Assembly: GCA_017940545.1 (NCBI GenBank)
Contig: JAGAYI010000008.1
Location: forward strand, 1-64,000
Direction of reading: 5' to 3'
DNA length: 64,000 nt
Origin: Prevotella sp.
GTDB taxonomy: Bacteria > Bacteroidota > Bacteroidia > Bacteroidales > Bacteroidaceae
Below are positions 58,109-64,000 of this stretch, piece by piece. The notes under the pieces are model-generated. The model was not told the DNA's origin, did not search any database, and worked only from the letters and a program-made list of their open reading frames with translations. Each line of letters begins with the position of its first letter. Position 1 is the first letter of the stretch. The translations under genes were made by a program, and so were the position numbers.

Positions 58109-60238
58109 TTACATGTTTAACAAGTCGGCAATGTCTTTGCTGATGTTCTCCATAGGTTCTGTCGGTTCGTAGCGCTTAATTACCTGACCCTCACGGTTTA
58201 CAAGGAATTTGGTGAAGTTCCATTTAATGCTGGCTTTCTTGTCGTAGTCGGCATCTTGCTTGCGCATCATCTCGTCTAACAGTTTTCCTAACCTGTCGTT
58301 CAGGTTGAAGCCGCCAAAGCCCTTCTGGCTTTTCAGGTAAGTGTAGAGTGGGGCTTCGTGTTCACCGTTCACGTCAATTTTGTCAAATTGCGGGAACTCA
58401 ATGTCGAAGTTGGCTGTACAGAACTGGTGAATCTCCTTGATGCTTCCCGGAGCCTGTTGCCCGAACTGGTTGCAGGGGAAGTCCAATATTTCCAGGCCCT
58501 GTTGCCGATACTGCGTATAGAGCGCCTGCAAATCCTTGTACTGTGGAGTGAATCCGCATTTTGTTGCCGTGTTGACAATCAGCAATACCTTGCCCTTGTA
58601 CTTGCTCAGCCTGACGTTTTCGCCATCGTCGTTCACCACCTGAAAGTCATAAATGCTCGTCTCGGTTGCTGCGGCAGTTGTCGTGGGACAGATGGACTGA
58701 AGCCAGCTGAACAGCTCGTCCAAGGCGTAGTCACCACTGTGGGGTCGGTTCCATGCTAAGAGGAAGTTCACGTTCTTCCCTGCATTCTGCAGTTTGGTAG
58801 CCAGATTGACGGGTATGGGGAATGCCGTGTCGCGGTCTCTTGCGCCATGTCGGATGTACCAGTGGGGTGCAACGGTTGTAGCGGCATCGCCAATAAAACT
58901 CATGGGGTTCATCAGACGCACGTTCTGACGTACTGCATCAGTGACGACCGTATGGTTTTTCTGGGCCGTGAAGTCGGTGAAATTTACGCTGCTGCCCGTC
59001 GCATCTCCGAACTCCTCGTTCTCTCCGCTGCCTTCATTCACGTTCTCTATCCAACTGTCGAAGGCAGGAACACCCTTCAGGGCCTGTGTGGAAACCACGT
59101 AGTTCAGGTATTTCTGCATGTCGAGTGCCGTAATGTATTCACCCACTTGTCGGCCTCCCGTGGCGTTGCCGCGTTTGGGACGCTTCACCTTGTAGCCTAT
59201 TGGCGGCCGTCCGCCGGCAGGCAGCATGGGTTTCATGACGCCGTTGGCACCTCCGTTGACGGGTGCTGCAAACATGCCTCCTGCAGAGTTGCTGAACGAG
59301 AACCCAATGTTGTCAGGAATGTCAGCGCCGGCATTTTTTGCTATTTTTGCCGAACGTATGATTTCACTCATGATGTAGTCCATATAATTCTCTGCCGTGA
59401 GCGGTGTGCCGTCGGGCTTGCGCAGGTTCAGGCTGTTGATGTAGGCCGGAAACATGTCTGCCAGTTCCGCAGTGTAGGCCTTGTGTGTCTCGTCGAGTGC
59501 CTGCCGTGAGTCGGTCTGCCGGAACAGCCATTCGTATGCCATGTCGGCATGTTCGAGGTCGATGATGGGACAGTAGCAGACGGCGGCGAACACGTCGTCG
59601 CGTTCGTCGGCTGCCCCCATTGCTTTTAGCAGTTCGGCATATTCCGGCCGGTTGCCCGTGGCTCCTAACAGTGCCGACATGGCCCCGCCGGCGCTGGTCC
59701 CGTCGGTCACGATGTGTTCTGCATCGCCCAACATCTCCTTGTCGAAGTGGCGCAGGTATCTGACAGCCGCCTTCAGGTCAAGAATGGCTTTCGGGGCACG
59801 TCCGGTGTAGATGGTCTGTCCTTTCTTCACGCCTTTGTGCTTTTTGGCGTATGCCCGGTCGGCCGTAATCGTGGCGTTTCGCCCGCGCGTTCCCGGAATA
59901 ACCACTACATATCCTTCCTTCAAGGCTCTTCCTGTGGCGTCGCCGGCCTGTGGCTGGGCAGCAGGTGAAGCCATATAGCCGCCGACGTAGGTGCGCAGGA
60001 ATATCGGGGTCTGCTGGGTAGCGCCCTCGGGAACATAGACGTTCAGGAATTGATAGGTGGAGTCTTCCACGTTCGTTACATAGTAAAGCTGTTCGTAGGC
60101 AGTATAAGCCACCGCTGTACCGTCGTGTAGCTCAATGGTTTCGCGGTGTCCTGCTGAAGCGTCGAACTTCAGCGATACCTGTGCCGTCGTTCCCATGGCG
60201 AAGCAGGCACCAATAAGTAATAGTTTTAATTTTTTCAT
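58109..60238 (-). CDS. tannase-like esterase fused to glutathione peroxidase
   Basis: A 709-residue secreted fusion (signal peptide residues 1-20, ending GTTAQ). Residues about 20-520 resemble subtype B tannase/feruloyl esterase alpha/beta hydrolases, with the nucleophile elbow TDGTSAGGAMSALLGATGN and a catalytic His in RPHSGDYALDEL. Residues about 545-709 are a glutathione peroxidase: VNTATKCGFTPQ (Cys), FPCNQFGQQAPG (Gln) and WNFTKFLVN (Trp, Asn). The start at 60238 gives a proper signal; the frame runs on to 60271. It is followed upstream by a free peroxidase gene 29 bases away, similar to its own second domain. The ester substrate is not known. Confidence 0.88.
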   Translation of the reverse strand: MKKLKLLLIGACFAMGTTAQVSLKFDASAGHRETIELHDGTAVAYTAYEQLYYVTNVEDSTYQFLNVYVPEGATQQTPIFLRTYVGGYMASPAAQPQAGDATGRALKEGYVVVIPGTRGRNATITADRAYAKKHKGVKKGQTIYTGRAPKAILDLKAAVRYLRHFDKEMLGDAEHIVTDGTSAGGAMSALLGATGNRPEYAELLKAMGAADERDDVFAAVCYCPIIDLEHADMAYEWLFRQTDSRQALDETHKAYTAELADMFPAYINSLNLRKPDGTPLTAENYMDYIMSEIIRSAKIAKNAGADIPDNIGFSFSNSAGGMFAAPVNGGANGVMKPMLPAGGRPPIGYKVKRPKRGNATGGRQVGEYITALDMQKYLNYVVSTQALKGVPAFDSWIENVNEGSGENEEFGDATGSSVNFTDFTAQKNHTVVTDAVRQNVRLMNPMSFIGDAATTVAPHWYIRHGARDRDTAFPIPVNLATKLQNAGKNVNFLLAWNRPHSGDYALDELFSWLQSICPTTTAAATETSIYDFQVVNDDGENVRLSKYKGKVLLIVNTATKCGFTPQYKDLQALYTQYRQQGLEILDFPCNQFGQQAPGSIKEIHQFCTANFDIEFPQFDKIDVNGEHEAPLYTYLKSQKGFGGFNLNDRLGKLLDEMMRKQDADYDKKASIKWNFTKFLVNREGQVIKRYEPTEPMENISKDIADLLNM

Positions 60239-60267
60239 ATAGACGACTCTCCCTGACGCTGTTCTAC

Positions 60268-60810
60268 TCAAAGCATAGCCTCAATATCTTTCTCAAAGTC
60301 CTTCGGCTCTGTGGTTGGGGCATAGCGCTTAATGGTTTCACCGTCTTTCGAGATGAGGAATTTGGTGAAGTTCCACATGATGTCACTCTCTTTCTCAACA
60401 CTCTTGCTAAGCTTCTTCAGCAGGGCGTGAGTGGCTTTGGCCTTCAGTCCGAGATACTCTTCGGTGGGAGCCTGCGACTTCAGGTACTCGAAGATGGGTT
60501 CCGCATCAGCACCGTTCACGTCGGTTTTCTTCATGATCTGGAATGTCACGCCGTAGTTCAGCTGGCAGAACTCTTCAATCTGTGCATCGTTGCCGGGGTC
60601 CTGCTCCTTGAACTGATTGCAGGGGAAACCGATAATTATCAGTCCCTTGTCCTTGTACTTCTGGTTCAACGCCTCTAACCCTGCAAATTGGGGGGTGAAT
60701 CCACACTTGCTGGCCGTGTTGACAATCAGCAGTACCTTACCTTGAAACGCAGAGAAGTCTATCTCCTTGCCTTTGCTCGTGAGAGCCTTGAAATCATAAA
60801 TCTTTTGCAT
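60268..60810 (-). CDS. glutathione peroxidase (Cys type)
   Basis: A 180-residue peroxidase of the thioredoxin-fold GPx family: VNTASKCGFTPQ (catalytic Cys), GFPCNQFKEQDPG and MWNFTKFLIS complete the site. Its active residue is Cys, so it likely uses thioredoxin, not glutathione. No signal peptide: cytosolic. It is the first gene of the pair with the esterase fusion. The two GPx domains likely arose by duplication. Confidence 0.96.
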   Translation of the reverse strand: MQKIYDFKALTSKGKEIDFSAFQGKVLLIVNTASKCGFTPQFAGLEALNQKYKDKGLIIIGFPCNQFKEQDPGNDAQIEEFCQLNYGVTFQIMKKTDVNGADAEPIFEYLKSQAPTEEYLGLKAKATHALLKKLSKSVEKESDIMWNFTKFLISKDGETIKRYAPTTEPKDFEKDIEAML

Positions 60811-60851
60811 ACCTTATCAGTTTTAAATCGTTATTTATATCGTTCACGATG

Positions 60852-60881
60852 CAAATATATTAACAAACATTTGTATAGCAA
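60852..60881 (-). promoter_or_regulatory. promoter of the peroxidase operon
   Basis: On the minus strand, TTG (60879-60881), 19 bases, TATATTTG (60852-60859), 42 bases before the gpx start. Confidence 0.7.
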
Positions 60882-60964
60882 GCGATTTGACTAAAACTTT
60901 AATATCCTTTAACGATATGTCGCGGACGATATAATCTTGCGGAAACGGCATCAGAAGTGGTCGT

Positions 60965-61000
60965 AACGTTGTTTTGAACGTTGTTATAACGTCGTTTTAA
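60965..61000. repeat. 12 bp tandem repeat with AACGTTGTT core
   Basis: Units aacgttgttttg (60965-60976), aacgttgttata (60977-60988) and a shifted acgtcgtttta follow each other in the gap between gpx and the long inverted repeat. No open frame uses it. Confidence 0.6.
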
Positions 61001-61057
61001 CGAACTCACGGAGAATGTGACTTCACGGTGTCCTTCACTAACAATAAAAGCGAAAAA

Positions 61058-61539
61058 TCCTGCATTTCCTGCACCCGATACTGATTATCAGCATGTTGCA
61101 AAGATTTTTCTGCACCCAAACCTGCACCTAAATCACCATTTCTTGCACCTGACCGCTGTTTTGATATACGTTAACGTCAGTACCAGATTTTATCCAATAT
61201 TTTGGTACGGACAGTACCACGCGCATGTACAAGCAGTACCAGTCCCATGTATAACGGCTACCACGCCGCTGAACAAGCAGTACAACGCCGTTTGCAACTG
61301 CGTAAACGCCGTTCAAGATTGCTTAAACGCCGTTCATAAAGACTGCGGCAACCAGTGAAACTTAAAATAATACCCATGATTCCAATTCCTTTCAAGAAAA
61401 TGTCGGTGTCATTCTGGTGCTTAAGGGCGTTTGTTTCCTTGTCGGCAGGTGCAGGAAATGGGGATTTAGGTGCAGGTTTAGGTGCAGGAAAATCTTTGCA
61501 ACATGCTGATAATCAGTATCGGGTGCAGGAAATGCAGGA
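61058..61539. repeat. 482 bp element bounded by 94 bp inverted repeats
   Basis: Arms 61058-61151 and 61446-61539 match at about 90 of 94 bases in inverted orientation. The arms carry several CCTGCACC words and the near palindrome CTGATTATCAG. The inside (61152-61445) has no convincing gene and holds a degenerate 21-22 bp array. No clear target duplication was seen at the borders. It could be a miniature transposable element, a replication or partition site, or a regulatory RNA source. Confidence 0.85.
61212..61341. repeat. degenerate 21-22 bp tandem array inside the inverted repeat
   Basis: Six units start at 61212, 61234, 61256, 61278, 61300 and 61321. The first four share CAGTACC (or GGCTACC, CAGTACA) and the last four share ACGCC; AACGCCGTT is exact at 61284, 61305 and 61326. 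It shares CGCCGTTTGCA with the array at 44888-45058. Confidence 0.7.
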
Positions 61540-61658
61540 AATTTGGGAGAAACCGTGTGTTACTTGCGAAAGAGCTTTGAACAACCAATTAGGATAAATA
61601 CGGGAAACACGCATCAAACAGTCTGTCTGTTTATAAAAGACAGTCCACATCAACAATT

Positions 61659-61871
61659 TCAGATTATTCCGAAAAGCCAGTTGGAAAATTGTTTTAGCAA
61701 CGGACCACAGGACTTTAGGACTATTTCACACACCATGCATAAAAGTCTTTCAAGTCCTGTATTCCGTTGCAAATACACAGCCGTATTTTCGGGTAGAATC
61801 ATCATTTCTTGAAGAACCTCATTGCCGCAATCGGAGCATATTGTTGTCTTTGACAACAAACCAGAGGTCAT
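61659..61871 (-). CDS. possible small zinc-ribbon-like protein
   Basis: A 70-codon open frame with two CxxC pairs (ICSDCG and LCMVCE, 31 residues between them), which could bind zinc. No promoter box or known relative is seen, and the region looks otherwise empty, so it may be chance or a gene remnant. The rest of 61540-62083 shows no other feature. Confidence 0.25.
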   Translation of the reverse strand: MTSGLLSKTTICSDCGNEVLQEMMILPENTAVYLQRNTGLERLLCMVCEIVLKSCGPLLKQFSNWLFGII

Positions 61872-62083
61872 TCAAGGATATCGTATTAAAGGCACTAAAT
61901 AAAATGCGCAAGTTTACTGCCGATTGTATTCACAATAAAGTTGTTCCATATTGGAATCTTCTTTTTGAATAGCATATTTAAAATTGAGAGGCTCTATTGC
62001 TAAAAATCCTTCCAAATGGATTTCCTTTTACCAGTTCCATTGGACTGCTTGAAGTTGCCACTACCTTCACAAAGAATTTCATA

Positions 62084-63121
62084 TCAATAGATAGGAACCT
62101 TTTTAGTTTCCCATTCAGATTGAGGTATCATGATTCCGGCTTTCCTTGCTTTATTCCGCCATTTCGCCATCTCTTTTTGTGCGTTACGAAGGAGTTCCAT
62201 ATTTTTTTGATATGTTACAGTTCCACCGCTATGTCCTGCAAGAGAATTATATACATTCTGGGCTTGTTTCTCCCATTTTCGATACATCGTTTCGTAATTG
62301 CCGCCAGAAGATGAATTGCTACCACTGCTATAAGACGAAGAGCCATAATAACCTGAGCTATAATTCTGATTTGCCTCTACTGCACTTGACCATGCGCTGG
62401 CTGCAGCACCGCCAACCGTTACAATTGTCAGAAGCGTTGCCCCGACATATCTCCATGCACTTGACTTGAAACGAATGCCAAGCGTGGCCATTACTACGGG
62501 TTTGTTTTCGTCTTTATATCCTTTATAGAAACAAGGTATATTGTAAGTTGCACCAAGACTTAAGCATTTCCAGTTGATGGCAACAGAGGGTTCTAAACCA
62601 ACTTGTAGCTGGTCACCCCATTTCGAATCACTCCAGCCATTATTCGTGTTGTTTTCATTTCGATAAAATCTCCAACTGCCGTCAGGTATAAAAGACATGT
62701 ATGGGCCAACTCCGACATGAAGTGAAAAGTCTTTACCAAGTGGTTGCTTATATGTCAGGCGTAATGGCAATTCTATAAGGCTCTTGGCTTCGAATTGTCT
62801 GTTCTCTGTTTGTGTATAAGAACTGCCAACTGTTTTTATCGTGTATTCATTCTCTACAAATGAATGGTGCCTCTTATAACGCAGTCCTGTTTCCAGATTC
62901 AACTTGTCATTAAGCGGAATTTCTATTCCCAAGCCCGCCATCCATTCCTGGAAATTTTCCTTCTCCCTGTTGTCGCTACTATGGGTATCATAGAAGTACG
63001 CTTCACGGGACATCCAACCACCTTTCAAGTTCCACATTACCTGCGACTTAGCCGTAGCGAACAACACCATAAAGAGGATTGCAAAGGTTCCTCGTTTTCT
63101 AAAAAATCCATCATTCTTCAT
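62084..63121 (-). CDS. outer-membrane beta-barrel protein with Ser-rich linker and C-terminal helices
   Basis: A 345-residue protein with a signal (residues 1-27, ending ATAKSQ). Residues about 28-215 show alternating barrel strands (WNLKGGWMSREAYFY, GLGIEIPLNDKLNLETGLRY) as in outer-membrane beta-barrel families of Bacteroidetes. Then comes a hydrophobic stretch (YVGATLLTIVTVGGAAASAW), a Ser/Tyr/Gly linker, and a charged helical tail. A membrane helix after a barrel is unusual. The start at 63121 is chosen; the frame extends to 63199. A short leader frame overlaps its ATG (ATGA) and a structured RNA lies upstream. Function unknown. Confidence 0.8.
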   Translation of the reverse strand: MKNDGFFRKRGTFAILFMVLFATAKSQVMWNLKGGWMSREAYFYDTHSSDNREKENFQEWMAGLGIEIPLNDKLNLETGLRYKRHHSFVENEYTIKTVGSSYTQTENRQFEAKSLIELPLRLTYKQPLGKDFSLHVGVGPYMSFIPDGSWRFYRNENNTNNGWSDSKWGDQLQVGLEPSVAINWKCLSLGATYNIPCFYKGYKDENKPVVMATLGIRFKSSAWRYVGATLLTIVTVGGAAASAWSSAVEANQNYSSGYYGSSSYSSGSNSSSGGNYETMYRKWEKQAQNVYNSLAGHSGGTVTYQKNMELLRNAQKEMAKWRNKARKAGIMIPQSEWETKKVPIY

Positions 63122-63189
63122 AATTGTGTATTTTTGGTTAATAATAAAAAGAGTAGCAGAAGTAAGGGCAGAAAGAATGGCGTGGTCAT
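63118..63189 (-). CDS. possible 23-residue leader peptide
   Basis: ATG at 63189, 6 bases beyond the foot of RNA B, with AAGG just before it, reads MTTPFFLPLLLLLFLL and ends in a TGA that overlaps the next gene's ATG (ATGA). It is very hydrophobic. The overlap suggests translational coupling, but 24 codons can be open by chance. Confidence 0.35.
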   Translation of the reverse strand: MTTPFFLPLLLLLFLLLTKNTQL

Positions 63190-63195
63190 CCTTAT

Positions 63196-63422
63196 GCACT
63201 AAACCTTAGAGGCGAGCCTAGGAAAATTGGAACCCCTACTATCTAATAAGAATGCTCCACGCCATAAGCGTGTGCATAGCATATACAGATAGTCAGGTAT
63301 GCCCTTCCTCAGGCTTTCCCCTTGCTTCGTCTTTCGACCATTCCAAATTAAGTTTCCTAGGCTTCTTCGGTTTAGTGCGAAATAAAAGCTAATGCATCTC
63401 TGACTCGGGATTTCTCCCCAAA
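63196..63422 (-). ncRNA. candidate structured RNA, copy B, leader of the barrel gene
   Basis: Transcript expected to start near 63422 with hairpin GGGA-GAAA-TCCC (63407-63418, read on minus). Nested stems (plus coordinates): 63196-63205/63369-63378 (10 bp, perfect), 63217-63225/63353-63361 (9 bp), 63227-63232/63341-63346 (6 bp), 63238-63244/63287-63293 (7 bp), tip 63252-63277 (ATGC, CACGC-cataa-GCGTG, GCAT). A GTC-GAAA-GAC hairpin lies in the 5' side. It shares the stem words and order with RNA A. Confidence 0.6.
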
Positions 63423-63428
63423 TCGCTA

Positions 63429-63461
63429 CAAAGATAGTGAAAAAATTTCAAACAACTGCAA
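63429..63461 (-). promoter_or_regulatory. promoter of RNA B and the barrel gene
   Basis: On the minus strand, TTG (63459-63461), 22 bases (long), TATCTTTG (63429-63436), the same -7 word as RNA A's promoter. Confidence 0.5.
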
Positions 63462-63569
63462 TTTCGTTAGGAAATTTGTAAAAAAATATGTCAATTCGGG
63501 AAATATGCCAAAATCAGTACACATTACTGTCAAAAGAATTAGAGAGTGCCGTGGAAACCGGGAGAAAGC

Positions 63570-63648
63570 TATCAACTTTTGCCCACCGTGGTATCAACTT
63601 TTGTTTGCCGCAGTACCAACTTCGTCGGCATTTTGTGATACCACGGTG
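63570..63648. repeat. 22 bp period repeat and 13 bp inverted repeat
   Basis: TATCAACTTTTG at 63570 and 63592 and TACCAACTT at 63614 repeat with a period of exactly 22 bp. Overlapping them, CACCGTGGTATCA (63584-63596) and TGATACCACGGTG (63636-63648) form a perfect inverted repeat. The surrounding 63462-63784 holds no convincing gene. Confidence 0.7.
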
Positions 63649-63790
63649 CATGAAAGTACACATTATCTTCAACAAAAGATTATACCATCTCGGGCAAAAG
63701 TAGATGCGAAATCAAATAATAGTAGGAAAAACGCCAGTCAAGGTTCAAGGACATCGTGTTGAAGATGCAAGCTGAAACAACTGAAAAGAA

Positions 63791-63846
63791 AACCTCACTT
63801 GGCGAAGAAACTTCTTGCAAAGCTTTCTTGATTGCCAAATGAGGTT
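63791..63846 (-). terminator. terminator of the gene at the window end
   Basis: AACCTCACTTGGC (63791-63803) and GCCAAATGAGGTT (63834-63846) pair at 12 of 13 positions; on the minus strand TTTTCTTTTC follows. It is 48 bases past the stop of the partial gene. Confidence 0.65.
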
Positions 63847-63893
63847 GTGATATGTTCTTGAAAATCAATCAAGAACGTGAAGTCATTGACGTA

Positions 63894-64000
63894 TTAGTTA
63901 GGCCATTTGTTGTAACTGGACTTGGTGTAGCTGAACTTGTACTTGAAGTCAGTCTTTTCAAACCAGTAGCCGGAGAAGCTGTTTCCGTTGATGACCAGCT
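63894..64000 (-). CDS. C-terminal end of a gene leaving the window
   Basis: The last 35 residues of a protein, ending TKSSYNKWPN before TAA at 63894-63896. The preceding visible part (NGNSFSGYWFEKTDFKY) has alternating polar and aromatic residues as in beta-rich secreted proteins. It is too short to name. A terminator follows it. Confidence 0.6.
   Translation of the reverse strand, partial: LVINGNSFSGYWFEKTDFKYKFSYTKSSYNKWPN

Noticed and set aside
61017..61358. Plus-strand frame of 113 codons across the left inverted repeat
   Set aside because: It is made of the repeat arm and the phased array; translation has no recognisable domain and no start signals.
63488..63703. Plus-strand frames of 71-85 codons near the window end
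   Set aside because: They run across a 22 bp period repeat and an inverted repeat and show no family resemblance.

Overview
The window looks like a chromosomal segment of a Bacteroidales bacterium, most likely Prevotella or a close relative. Evidence: promoters of the Bacteroidetes type (a TTG-type -33 box, a spacer of about 19-22 bp, then TAnnTTTG); an arabinose locus with a NUDIX-type AraR and an SSS symporter; a succinate/propionate module (mutA, mutB and Na+-pumping decarboxylase subunits, one with a lamin-tail domain); DUF4421; and a relic of a BspA-type leucine-rich repeat. No rRNA, tRNA, transposase or CRISPR array was seen.

Layout. 1-1000: upstream flank, a Crp/Fnr regulator and a BspA relic. 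1036-11739: L-arabinose locus on the minus strand, galM-araP-araR-araD-araA-araB, then an intrinsic terminator, a DUF4421 protein and a secreted GH51 arabinofuranosidase. 11865-13083: an M15 peptidase and a small membrane protein. 13212-16862: galactose operon galM-gluP-galK. 16968-21706: folC, dnaJ, grpE and an ABC-F ATPase. 21898-34326: a compact Wzx/Wzy-type exopolysaccharide operon made of a response regulator, a receiver-fused priming transferase, a short TolC-like protein, a Wzz/Wzc-like protein, a polymerase, four glycosyltransferases and a flippase. 34554-36044: xylulokinase.

36146-44682 is a redox/iron island. A minus-strand operon encodes a porin, an imelysin lipoprotein, a two-haem cytochrome lipoprotein and a fused ResB/CcsA cytochrome c maturation protein. 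Divergent from it lies a regulator that joins a complete hemerythrin/RIC-like di-iron domain to a LuxR helix-turn-helix, followed 3 bp later by a VanX-like dipeptidase. 45629-48996: a partner-switching set of a SpoIIE-type phosphatase fused to an anti-sigma kinase domain, a STAS protein and a LuxR protein with a pseudo-receiver. 49220-58024: OadB, biotin carrier, OadG, an AspT-type transporter and the two methylmalonyl-CoA mutase subunits. 58109-60810: a tannase-like esterase fused to glutathione peroxidase, then a free glutathione peroxidase. 62084-63121: an outer-membrane beta-barrel protein. The window ends inside another minus-strand gene.

The most unusual material is noncoding. Two loci (about 45184-45400 on the plus strand and 63196-63422 on the minus strand) have promoters and fold into long nested rods with matching parts: a CCTrrGAAA/TTTCyyAGG stem, a GAATrG segment and a CACGC...GCGTG tip hairpin. 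They look like two members of one structured RNA family, and each is followed within a few bases by an ATG. Three intergenic sites carry short arrays with a 21-22 bp period, one of them inside a 482 bp element bounded by 94 bp inverted repeats (96% identical). Two promoters (near 21740 and 49019) lie inside a palindrome whose arms differ between copies but stay complementary. All functions are inferred from reading the sequence; no database search was run.
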